Assembly: GCA_943736015.1 (NCBI GenBank)
Contig: OX031069.1
Location: 43,496,728-43,560,727 of the forward strand
DNA from: Tridacna crocea
Taxonomy: Eukaryota; Mollusca; Bivalvia; Cardiida; Cardiidae
Reading direction: 5' to 3'
Length of the DNA stretch: 64,000 nt
The position numbers and the translations under genes were made by a program. Position 1 is the stretch's first letter. Every line of letters starts with the position of its first letter. This document shows, in pieces, positions 50,105 to 59,948 of the stretch. The notes beneath the pieces are model-generated. The model worked only from the letters and a program-made list of their open reading frames with translations. It made no database searches and was not told the origin of the DNA.

Positions 50105-50267
50105 ACTTTGATGAGCGAGGTAATTAGTTGGGTTTTTTTTATATACATTTTCAAATCATTATATCCCATACAAGGAATTGGAAGGTATCTAGTATGGGTA
50201 CCTTCGCTGGAATAAAGTTGTCCAGTAAAAGACAAATTTGTGCTATCTTTTTTACGACAAGTTTTTG

Positions 50268-50410
50268 CCTCTCACCTCTGATGCATGTGAGAAAAGTAGT
50301 CAGTGACTTGGAAAGAAAATTGTGTCAGTACTTGTGTGAGAAAGCTTGGAAATACATGTATAGGTGCATTGACCACAGTGATTTGACCACATCTGTTAAA
50401 ACATTGTTGA
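50268..50410 (+). repeat. SINE body fragment
   Basis: 'CCTCTCACCTCTGATGCATG' and 'AAAGTAGTCAGTGACTTGGA' match the body of 12848-13110. Confidence 0.6.
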
Positions 50411-50423
50411 ACTCTTACACAAT

Positions 50424-50680
50424 TACCCCTGTACCAGACGACAAAATTTTAACCCTGTTCAAATTGAAAGCATTTGCAGACGATGATTTCAGTGTGGCTC
50501 AAATGGTGCAATAGTTTATTGATAGGGTAGAAAACATTGTAAGAAAAGGAGAAAATGCTGGTTACCAGCATTTTCTCCTTTTCTCACAATGTGTTTAAAC
50601 GGCCTTTTCCTCACAATTGTTAAAAAAGTCAGGTATGTGTAGTAAACGATCAAAAGTTGGCATTGTGTGGTAAAGGGTAA
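50424..50680 (-). mobile_element. TTAA-MITE between the convergent genes
   Basis: Full B arm and core; A end partly duplicated (two 'AAAAGT..GTGTGGTAAA'-like endings). Confidence 0.85.
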
Positions 50681-50866
50681 AAACACAAAATAACCAATCA
50701 GTAGTGTCCAATGTACTTAGTTCAAGATGATATGACTTATCTTTGTATTGAAGAAAGTCACACAAATCCAACCCTATCAGAGTGTTTGTATTCTAGTCTG
50801 ATAGCCATTTTTTTGGAGGCTTTGTGCAGTGTTCAATGATAAGAGACTCAATAGGTGTATTGCTTC

Positions 50867-53800
50867 TCAAGGTTTCTCCTCTCCTGGCTCTTCTTTAGCT
50901 TGTAAGGTTTCTGCTTCTTTGTACTCCTGTATCAGAGAATCCATGGCTCCTGAAATAAGAACAGCATAGAAATTTAAAACTTCTTACCAGATGGTAATAT
51001 TGAACTCTTTACCAGACGACAAATCTATAGACTGGTCCAAATTAAAAGCATTTGCAGATGACAAAGTAAATGTGACTGAAAATTCGAAACTTGATTTAGG
51101 ATTGGTAGAAAACATTGTGGGAAAAGGAGAAAATGCTGGTTACCAGCATTTTCTCCTTTTCCCACAATGTTTTCAAAAGGCTTCTACATCAGGGTCGTCT
51201 AAAGTCGTCGTGTGGTAAAGGTTTAAAGCATATTTAACTCTTTACCACACAATCCCGACTTTTAACGACCCTGAGATAGAACCCTTTTGAAAACATTGTG
51301 GGAAAAGGAGAAAATGCTGGTAAACAGCATTTTCTCCTTTTCTCACAAAGTTTTCTACCCAGCTGGTAACAATTTTCAATTTTTGAGTTACGTTTATTTT
51401 GTTGTCTGCAAGTGCTTTAAATTTGGACCAGTCCAAAATTTTGTTGTTTGGTAAAGAGTTAAAGCAGGTAACAAATGTGATTCATATGATGAATGAATGA
51501 AATAAAGAGTAAAACAAAGGTGAAAAGAACAAAAAACGAACTCACTCTTACTATCTGAGAAGGCCATGTCCCTTGTGGTTTTAAAGAATATGTTACTGTT
51601 TGGCTGCTGTTTGTAAACACTCTACAATGAAGAGGAAAAAAATGATAACTGAGCCCTGCTCTGGCATTAGGGGGGGTTATTACATCTCCGTAATTCATCA
51701 TACCAAAGAACGCATCATGTAATCATGAATCCATGAAATACGTTTTGTCCAACAACCAACGGATTCAGACCTTTGCCATACTAAAAATTGATCAATAGAG
51801 AAAAGTTCAGGCTGACTTGGGTCAATACTTTTAGCAGATGCATTAAGCCCCTGTTTCACAAAGCAAGGTTCAGATTATATTTAGACCACAGTTTTGATAA
51901 GTTGACAAATCATCTCTCAGTAATTTGTCTGTGTATACCACAAGCACAAAGCTTTGTCAATCCTTGTGGTCCAAGTCGGACAGACAAAGAGTCATAGGGT
52001 CTATCAAATACAAACAACGCTACTCCCAGTCTATGCCAAAATTAGAAGCCCTGGGCCTTGTGGTTTCAGAGAAGATCACTTTTAATTTTTTTCCCAGTTT
52101 TGTTACCATGGTAACCAGAGTTTTTGAAGGAATCAAATTCTTTCAAGAAATTCCGAAGAGGACCATGGCAGGATAATTTCTGTAAAGTTTAATAAAATTT
52201 GGATGAGTAGTTTCAGACAATAAGATGTTTGAAATAAAACTTAACACATGCAGGCACACACATAAGGATGAACAAACAGAAGCATGACAGATAACGGGCT
52301 ATGACATAAGCCCGCTGGCCTTTGGCCAGTGTAGCCAAAAACATTTGAAAATATAATTATCAGTTTAACTTTCGTAAAATTATAGGATTTGAATTTACTT
52401 GCTACCCTTATCGATATTTTTTTTTTTTGTCAAATAAGCATATATACTTAATAAATAATCTTCTTTCTATCGTGGTATATCGTTCAATAAACCACAGTTG
52501 TGAGTTATGAGGCACAATAAATAATCCACGAGGGCGATAGCCCGAGTGGGTTATTCATTGTGCCTCATAACTCGCAACGTGGTTTATTGAACGATATACC
52601 ACAATAGAAAGAAGATTATTTCAATTCTAACTTGGCCAATTCTTAATGAAAGGAAAACAAGTTCAAACTAAGAGTAAAAAGGCGGATGAAGATTATGTTC
52701 CATTGAATAACTCACTCATTGAATGACGTCACTCTACATGGATTGTCGCAGATTTTACCACGTTTTCCTTGCACTGTGTTTATAGAGCCAAAGTCACATG
52801 TCATGTTAGAATTATAAATAAATTAACAGGCATGAAATAATGCTTGATCAACAAGAAAATACAGAAACCCATGACACAACAAAATGTTCCTTTTAACGGT
52901 CACCCAGTCAGAGTCATTTCAGACCATCTCTTCAGCTTTGTATTGATGGGTCACAATGGAATGCATTTGCAGATGACATAATTATAGAATGTGATTGGAA
53001 AATTTGAAATATTTTTTTAGAAGGGTAGAAAACAATGTGGGAAAGGGAGAAAATGCTGGTTACCAGCATTTTTTCCTTTTACCACAATGTTTTTAAAAGG
53101 CTTCTCTCTCAGGGTTGTTAAAAGTCAGATTGTGTGGTAAAGAGCAAGTTTCCACAGATATCTTGATACATGTATAACAGACTTTTGTGCAGCAAATCAT
53201 TAATATTTATTGCTTTACCTCTAGTCGAGAATCATTATTGTTATACCCTCTGACTTGACATCTTAACCCCAGATTTACAGCTCAGGGGGTAAGTGTACCC
53301 CTGAAATAAAAAGCTAGTGAGAACACTGTGTAATTTCAATACCATATTTTTTGTCAAAATATTTGTGGGGAAAAATGTAATTCTACAGTCTGGATCCTAT
53401 ACTAGTATCCGACTACATATTCTTGCAGTCTGATCTTGATCAATTCCAACAAAATCCAAGTTCAATGCTTAACTGGTTGAGCAGACACTTTTTGAGGTCC
53501 CCTCCTTGGAGCTCTGGCAAAAGGGGACTTAATGCATCTCCATGACGTGTGATGTCAAGCAAGCCAACACATAAGTGTGGATCCATTTTGTACAGCCATG
53601 TTTTTTCACAACAACCGACTTAGTCAGTAGGTACACCGGTCCTCTCATATACAGAAAATTGACAGATGGCAAAAACTTTTGGCCCAGGTAAGCCTGTGTG
53701 AACTGTGCAAGGTAACCTGGGTCAATACTTTTCGCAAATGCATTTGGCCCCCTTTTCCCAGAGCATGGCTCAAATTATTACTTACAGCTCCTTTACGCAA

Positions 53801-55213
53801 AGTTTTCAGCTCCTCTTGCAACAGCTTCTGTTCTTGAATCTATTAGATGGAGAAAATAATGTATATGAATCAAATTGGTGTTACTGTACTGAAGATGTTT
53901 GAAAGGTAGTGATGATGGGTAGCAGTGCTGTCAGGCAGTTGGGATGGGTCAGTGTTCAGAGCGATGGTGTGGTTTGAGGTCCGTGGTTCAAGTCTCATAC
54001 GGCAAATACTTTGTCTCTTTGAAAACTATTGTACTGTTACTTACGAGAGGTTGTAGTGACAATGAGACCAGGGTAAAAGTGGTAATGGTATGCAGTCAAT
54101 GTGTACCATGACTATTATCATACCATTTTGTTTATGATCACTTTGTACCAAGCGGTAGCGACGATAAATAAATGGAATTCTAACATGAAATGCGCTATAA
54201 ACACAGTGCAAGGAAAACGTGGTAAAATCTGCGACAATCCATGTAGTGTGACGTCATTCAATAAGTGAGTTATTCAATGGAACATAATCTTCATCCGCAT
54301 TTTTACTCGTTTGAACTTGTTTTCATTTCACTAAGAATTGGCCATGTTAGAATCGAAATAATCTTCTTTCTATCGTGGTATATCGTTCAATAAACCATGT
54401 TGTGAGTTATGCGGCGCAATGAATAACCCATTCGGGCTATCGCCCTCGTGGATTATTTATTGCGCCACATAACTCACAACTGTGGTTTATTGAACAATAT
54501 ACCACGATAGAAAGAAGATTATTTCTTAAATAACCAACCAACCAAATCAGTAATTGTGATGTCGAGCACTTCTGGTGGAGCAGTTTATAGAGTTACCTCG
54601 CTTGATGGGGGATTTCCCTATTCACGAAAGTCAAATATCTTTTCTTTAAAAAGGAATGCGCTCAAATACTTTTGTTAGTTACTTTTAGAAAAATCTTTAG
54701 TATTATGTGATGTCCATAAATATCTTAAAAACGAAGAAAATAATAGTAATAAGTAATACGAAAATACGTTTCCTGGCTCTTCCTGTGACGTCAGCGAATG
54801 GCCTCCAAGACAAATCTAAATTTTCTGATAAAGTTGTAAAACATGACGGATATCTCCGGTTGAAAGGTGTCTACTGAGGTATCGTGTTGTCTATCGCTAG
54901 GCTAAAGGATATTATGATCAATGTTTGTTTCGTGGGTGATTTTGGTTGGGAAAGGCTGTCGGGTGCTAGCGCCAGTAATCGAGACGTTGCATTCCTTGTG
55001 TTTATATTATATAGGGGAGATTTTTTTTTCATATTTTATCATTTATTTTGGTTATAGAATGTCAAATTCCTGTGCCCCTACCCACGAAAAAACTTCTACA
55101 TAAATTATCAAATTTAAGGCAGCAATCACATATGGACGGACCTTGAAATAAGATCAATGACCGTCTTCTCACTAGCCACCCAAAACGCGGCCAATACCTA
55201 CTTTGCGGTCCAT
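50867..55213 (-). CDS. ASDURF: ASDURF-like prefoldin-type PAQosome subunit
   Basis: Small prefoldin-like coiled-coil protein; in humans ASDURF joins URI1, UXT, PDRG1, PFDN2 and PFDN6 in the PAQosome co-chaperone. Minus-strand exons: 55213-55202, 53839-53786, 51621-51546, 50949-50867; 225 nt, 74 residues plus TGA. Residues 5-10 (IQEQKL) and 'VYKQQPNSNIFF' align with the human protein as I recall it (IKEQKI; VYRQQQNSNIFF), followed by 'SKRAMDSLIQEYKEAE' against human 'SKNILDELKKEYQEIE'. Heptad-like helices flank the conserved NSNIFF turn. Exons 2-4 have clean splice sites and matching phases. Exon 1 supplies only M-D-R-K (ACAATGG context, donor AAA|GTAGGT, first in-frame ATG) and is less sure. 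Human ASDURF is 96 residues with a longer N-terminus. No ASNSD1 sequence is in the window. Confidence 0.85.
50999..51462. mobile_element. Two opposed TTAA-MITEs in ASDURF intron 3
   Basis: - copy 50999-51225 (complete) and + copy 51234-51462 (complete), eight bases apart, together forming most of the intron between ASDURF exons 3 and 4. Confidence 0.9.
51640..52458. other. ASDURF intron 2 sequence without a gene
   Basis: A CAGCCTGC-type scrap near 51800-51850 and a fragment related to the 167-bp-unit element ('CCCAGTTTTGTTACCATGGTAACC'). No exon signal. Confidence 0.4.
52459..52811. repeat. Foldback element D, copy 2 (reverse)
   Basis: 'AATCTTCTTTCTATCGTGG' inverted as 'CCACAATAGAAAGAAGATTA' around 'GAGTTATGAGGCAC...GTGCCTCATAACTC'. 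TGACGTCA at 52724-52731. Confidence 0.8.
52958..53145 (-). mobile_element. TTAA-MITE, B end truncated
   Basis: Begins inside the B arm ('ATTTGCAGATGACATAATTA') and keeps the full core and A arm. Confidence 0.82.
53930..54172 (+). repeat. tRNA-derived SINE, third type
   Basis: B box-like 'CGTGGTTCAAGTCTC' at about 53983 and a 3' end 'GGTAGCGACGATAAATAAATGG', shared in style with 27073-27330. Confidence 0.55.
54175..54528. repeat. Foldback element D, copy 3
   Basis: Same orientation as 12165-12545; TGACGTCA at 54249-54256; hairpin 'TTGTGAGTTATGCGG...' against 'CACATAACTCACAA'. Confidence 0.8.
54738..55077. repeat. One-armed copy of the 8301-8768 foldback
   Basis: 'ATAGTAATAAGTAATACGAAA' through 'GGTTATAGAATGTCAAATTCC'; the left inverted arm is absent. 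TGACGTCA at 54785-54792. Confidence 0.8.
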
Positions 55214-55330
55214 TGTATATAATGATAAATGGCGGCTTTTCCGACAAGGGAAGTAACTGTGTGAAAATCTTGGAAATGCTTATTCTGCGGAGCCTTAATC
55301 TGTATCGCGACAACGTTCTTGATATCGATA
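55214..55330 (-). promoter_or_regulatory. Candidate ASDURF promoter and 5' UTR
   Basis: Just upstream of the proposed ATG the minus strand reads GCCGCCATTTATC, resembling a YY1 site (antisense of ATGGCGGC), and AGTTACTTCCCTTGTCGG. Both are typical of housekeeping mRNA 5' ends. No TATA box. The sequence is more GC-rich than its surroundings and free of the window's repeats. Confidence 0.4.
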
Positions 55331-55678
55331 TATGTTAGCACTATAGAGCACCAAGCACAACTTTGTCCACTTTAAGCATTGTAGATCACCATCAGACTGC
55401 ATTTCGCGGACACAAAACACACTTGGTGATCATTGTTGAAGCCCGGCTTCCGCCTGTCTACGTGAATGTTTTACAATATAGGCCTATTAAGGAGAGTCTG
55501 CAGAATATGATTCAGTGCATGCAATTTAATTTGGGACAAGGTGCATGGGCGAAACATAGCCATTAAGAAATGCTTTGCGACATTTTTTAGGTGATGTACA
55601 ATAGGCCTACAAGGCAACATTCGAACATGCCGCAATTTAAAGATAAAATCTCACTGTGCTCCAAATCTTGAAACTACA
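55331..55678. other. Upstream flank of ASDURF, no feature
   Basis: A 67-codon plus-strand frame here has no splice or motif support. Confidence 0.4.
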
Positions 55679-56424
55679 AGTCTTTACCAATCAACAAAAT
55701 TTTAGGTTTGTCCAGATCGAAAGTGTTTGCAGACGACAAAATAAAAGTGACTGAAAATTTGGAATTTGTTTCGTGAAGGGTAGAAAACATTGTGGGAAAA
55801 GGAGAAAATGCTAGTTACCAGCATTTTCTCCTTTTCTAACAATGTTTTCTAAAGGCTTCTTTCTTGGGATCGCCAAAAGTAGGGATTGTGTGGTAATGGG
55901 TTAAAGGTGGGTATTTAGAAATTTCACATCACACCAAATTAAAAAATAAATATGTCAATGAAATTTATATGAAAAAACAGTTCAAATCATCAGTAATTAA
56001 GAATCACAAAATTACAAAAAAAAAAAAACGTTTTGGTGGTATTCCCTATTTTTAGATTTCCCGCCAAAATAAAAAAAGCATTGTGGGAATGTTAAGTAAC
56101 TCGCACGTGACTAATGACTATTAAATTCCATAGCATAACAAACATGTAGTTATTTTCCATAAAGTCTAGAACTGTGGACGGTATCTTTGAAGCTTCGTCT
56201 GTATATTTTTGGTATGTAAATGAGCGAGTTGCTCATATAAAAATAGACAGTGTTTCCCTTCAGTGTCGACCTGGGCTGTAGTAAATCTGCAATTTATCTA
56301 GTTGTCGGATGGTTTTCGACTACTGGGGTTTAATGAATGAAAATTATAAGTATTTGGGAGTATAGGGATAATTTTTTTGTATTTTTGTAAAATTTTCGTC
56401 CCAATATCTGAAGGGCCACTTTAA
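55679..56424. mobile_element. TTAA-MITE abutting a 548-bp-family element
   Basis: - MITE 55679-55904 and 548-family copy 3, 55901-56424 (TTAAAGGTGGG...CCACTTTAA). The two unrelated elements share TTAA 55901-55904. Confidence 0.88.
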
Positions 56425-56439
56425 ATGATAGATCTGTCG

Positions 56440-56573
56440 TGGAAAGGGTACAAAACACTATAACAAAAAAGAGAAAATGTTGTTTACCAGCATATTCTTC
56501 TTTTCAACCAATGTTTTCAACTGCCGTCTTCAACAGAGTTGTTAATAACACTGGGTTGTGTGATAATGGATTA
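56440..56573 (-). mobile_element. Decayed TTAA-MITE
   Basis: Worn core ('GAGAAAATGTTGTTTACCAGCA') and A end 'TAATGGATTAA'; B arm lost where the 548-family element ends. Confidence 0.65.
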
Positions 56574-56741
56574 AGTTATTTATATCGTTTTGAAGCCATT
56601 GTTGGTAAAGCAGCAAGGAGGAGGGATGTTGAGTGTTGAGATTATTTACCAGCAACTTCCTTCAAAAGCGACAGATTTGTTAAATCCTACCCAGTTGACT
56701 CATTTTAAATAATATCATCAAAAGTCGTTAACCTTTGTGGT

Positions 56742-57061
56742 CGAGCCTCGGTACCTCAGTCGGTAGCGTGCAGGACTTGAGAGCAAGGGGTCGTGGGTTC
56801 AATCCTTTGGTCGGCCAATTTCTTTTCTAGGATTGATGATAGTCATTGCAACAAGATTCATTCCTCTCCCACCGCCGACCATTGTCTCGACGATGGGTTA
56901 TGTAGGAAAGCAGCTAGTGGTTTGGAAAGAAGATTGTGCGGAGTACTGGTAAAAAGAGCGTAGAAAAGTGGACTGACCGCAACGATATAACTGAAATAAT
57001 GTTGAAAACGGCGTTAAATACTATATAATCAATCAATCAAGCAATCAATCAATCAATCAAT
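56742..57061 (+). repeat. tRNA-derived SINE, full-length with ATCA tail
   Basis: A box-like 'TACCTCAGTCGGTAGCGTG' (about 56752), B box-like 'GTGGGTTCAATCC' (56793-56805), body 'GATTGATGATAGTCATTGC' through 'GGAAAGAAGATTGTGCGGAG', and a tail of seven to eight ATCA units. The best-preserved member of the family seen as fragments at 23160-23885, 31262-31520, 36540-36760, 58490-58690 and 58960-59090. Confidence 0.8.
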
Positions 57062-57145
57062 CCACATATAAGCTGTGAACACCATAGACAAACACAAGGA
57101 CCAACGTGCATGGGGTAAATCAAAATCAGACTACAAATATCGTGC

Positions 57146-57660
57146 TTTATTTCATGCTTTCCGGTAGGATATCGAGAAATAGCAGTGAAAAATATTTTTC
57201 GATATTACACGGGTACGACCAGTGAAAATACCGATTTTCATGTTCTTGTTGCCAAAGTAAATTGCGCTTGCCTAACAACCAGATGAAACACATGACGTCA
57301 TTTACCTTGCATTTCTCGCACTTGTCGTAATATTGTAATGCGTTGCTGTGCGAGAGGGGTACGCCGCGGGGAATAACGGAAAAGAACTGTACTGGATTTT
57401 GATAAAGCTCCTCCCAGAAAGGGTTAAATGCATGAAATAAATAGAATATTTGTTTTTTTCGGTGAAAGATCGAAATTTATTTCATCGAGTGAACACCATC
57501 GGTAATATTTTCACGAATAGCTGCTTTTTTCGGTGAAAGATCGAAATTTATTTCATCGAGTGAACACCATTGGTAATATTTTCAGCTACTCGTGTAAAAT
57601 ATTACCGATGGTGTTCACTCGTTGAAATAAATTTCGATCATTCACCGAAAAAAACAAAGA
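57146..57660. repeat. Foldback element G, copy 1
   Basis: 'CATGCTTTCCGGTAGGATAT' start. The 'GGTGAAAGATCGAAATTTATT' to 'GTGAACACCATCGG' arm is present twice in direct repeat and once inverted (57595-57650). TGACGTCA at 57293-57300. Second copy at 62559-62972. Confidence 0.8.
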
Positions 57661-57819
57661 TCCTCTATGTCTTATCTTTGATCTATATACTACTCAACAT
57701 TTGTTAGGGATCACCATATAAGATTCACTCTGGCTCTATATGTGGCATGTATCATGTATGGTTTTATAATATGTTACATTGCTACTCTGATTAATAAAAT
57801 CACCAGTGGAAAAGGGTCT

Positions 57820-58040
57820 TTAACCCTTTACCTCATAATGCCGACTGTTACAGACACAGAGAAAGAAGCCTTTGGAAAACATTGTTGGAAAAGGAGAAAA
57901 TGCTGGATACCAGCATTTTCTCCTTTTCCATCAATGTTTTCTATCCTATGACAGACAGCACTTTGTGTGTTGCATTTGGTTTTTAGTCAGCAAATGCTTT
58001 CAACGTAGACAATTCCAGAATTTTATATTGTGGTAAACAG
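57820..58040 (+). mobile_element. TTAA palindromic MITE, + copy
   Basis: A arm and core intact ('ATGCTGGATACCAGCATT' centre); B end eroded to 'GTGGTAAACAGTTT'. Confidence 0.87.
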
Positions 58041-58770
58041 TTTCTGCAAAACTGCTGCAACACATACACCCATACTGAAATACGCAAATGATCCCTATCA
58101 AACGGTGAGTAGTATATATTTCATCCATCCGCTCGTTCGCTGGACCTTTGAGCGGCAGAAAATGGACCAATATCAAAACGTTTCGGCTCGGGACAGTCTG
58201 GGCTGAATACGCGGAATGCACAGGGTGTCCTGAGTCGATACGTTTTTCAAAATGCATTAAGACCTCGTTTCACAGAACATAGCTCATATGTGCATACATG
58301 TATTTAGCGCAGGTATAGACTTAAAAGTATTAATATTGATCGCTATTGAATCAGTCAGAATACAATTCGAATCCATTATACCCCACTTTAACACTATTGT
58401 ATTGGTGTTTACGTTTCATATATTGATGCTTTTCAAATCTGAATGATTAAACGATCTTTTTATTTTCACGGGTGCTAAAATACAAAATCGGCTCAGTCCT
58501 CTCTCTCCGTTGGTCATTATTTGGATAATGGTTATGTAGGAAAAGAGCCAGTGGCTTTTGAAGACTATATTGTCCGAAGTAAACGTTAAATATAATCCGG
58601 GAAAGCATGGGTAGGTGCACTGGCCGCCACGTTCGTTTCAAATTTGGACATTCTTGAGGATTAGGCAAATAATACTCTAAAGAACGGTTGGTGAATGGGA
58701 ACATGGTCTGTATTCACCGACCATTCTTATGAACATTCTTAGTCTTATTCTTCAGAATTTTGTCAATGTA

Positions 58771-58834
58771 AAAGTAACAGAACTTCTGATTGGCTAAACC
58801 ATATGGTTTAGCCAATCAGAAGTTCTGTTACTTT
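58771..58834. repeat. Perfect 64-bp palindrome
   Basis: Two 32-base arms meet at CCATATGG with no mismatch (AAAGTAACAGAACTTCTGAT...). A looser relative, 'TTCTGATTGATTAGACCAAATC', occurs near 49921. Confidence 0.9.
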
Positions 58835-59324
58835 AACTGCAGTCAGAAAATCTTAACTCTCGAGCTTGAAACCTAGGGGGCGCTGTTTTGAAACCTTGCT
58901 CCGTAAAATTCTTTACAATAACTATAATTGATCGATTGCCAATATTAATTTATTTCTCACCATTCATCATTTTTCATGGATATCTATGTGGGAAAGCAGC
59001 TAGCGGCTTTGAAAGAATGTTGTGCAAGGTACTGGCTTTGGATATTCCAGGAAAGCTTAGCCGCCTCAAAATAATTTCCGAAAAAAAAAATGTTTGAAAC
59101 CAGCAAAAACACCAAACAAACGAACAAGCGAAAGTCTAAATTTTGAAATGTTTCCTGTTAGGGCATGAATTACTCATAGGAAATATCTGTCAATTTTTCT
59201 ATCATCGTTCCCTCCTAAAACACCTACTTTCAAATTGGCTACAAAATGAAAAATAAAATGAACAGCTGTGTTTTATTGTCCCTATCTTTTTTTGTAACAT
59301 GATTTTTACTGTCCACAAAATAAA

Positions 59325-59553
59325 TTAAGCCTTTACCACACATTCCCGACTTTTAACAACCCTAAGGTTGAGGTCTTTTGAAAACATTGTAGGAAAATGA
59401 GAAAATGCTGGTAACCAGCATTTTCTCCTTTTCCCACAATGTGTTCTACCCTATTAAACACAAATTTCCTCATTTGAGTTTCTTTTAAATTGCCATCTGT
59501 AACTGATCTAAATATGGAGAAGTCTATTTTTTTCTTGTGTGGTAAAGGTTTAA
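59325..59553 (+). mobile_element. TTAA palindromic MITE, + copy
   Basis: Complete A arm and core; B arm diverged ('TGCCATCTGTAACTGATC'). Downstream of the coiled-coil gene. Confidence 0.88.
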
Positions 59554-59948
59554 ATAAAACTTTCAAGTCGACAGTTAAAAACATTAGATGAAGCGTATGT
59601 TTTCTAGAAAAATATCTCTCTATCGGACTGTGTAGATCCAAGATCAGACTGCACGTTCTGTGCAGTCTGATCTTGATCTATACTGTCCGCAAAAGGTCAG
59701 TTAGTCGCACAAAGCAGCTTTTAACTGGTGGGCTTTACGAAATACGTCGTCACCAGAGTCCGCCATATCAAGTACAACCTGTATATTTCAAACTCGATCA
59801 TGACCTGTCAAATATCTTTTTCTTGTTCTCACCAGAGTCACGTGATCACAGACACTGCTAATACAACAATAAAATTCTCCATGCAGAAAACAATATTATA
59901 TCGAACATACATCTACGACAGTGAAGTTGTACTTTTCGAACAAATATG

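Noticed and set aside
50867-55213. ASNSD1 main ORF near ASDURF
   Set aside because: No asparagine synthetase-like or Ntn-hydrolase-like frame on the minus strand in the window.
55363-55566. 67-codon plus-strand frame upstream of ASDURF
   Set aside because: No Kozak context, splice partner or motif; adjacent to the candidate promoter.
57255-57360. Possible 5' exon of ASDURF ending AAATGCAAG|GTAAAT on the minus strand
   Set aside because: The sequence is part of foldback element G, which recurs at 62559-62972; the in-frame reading has no ATG.
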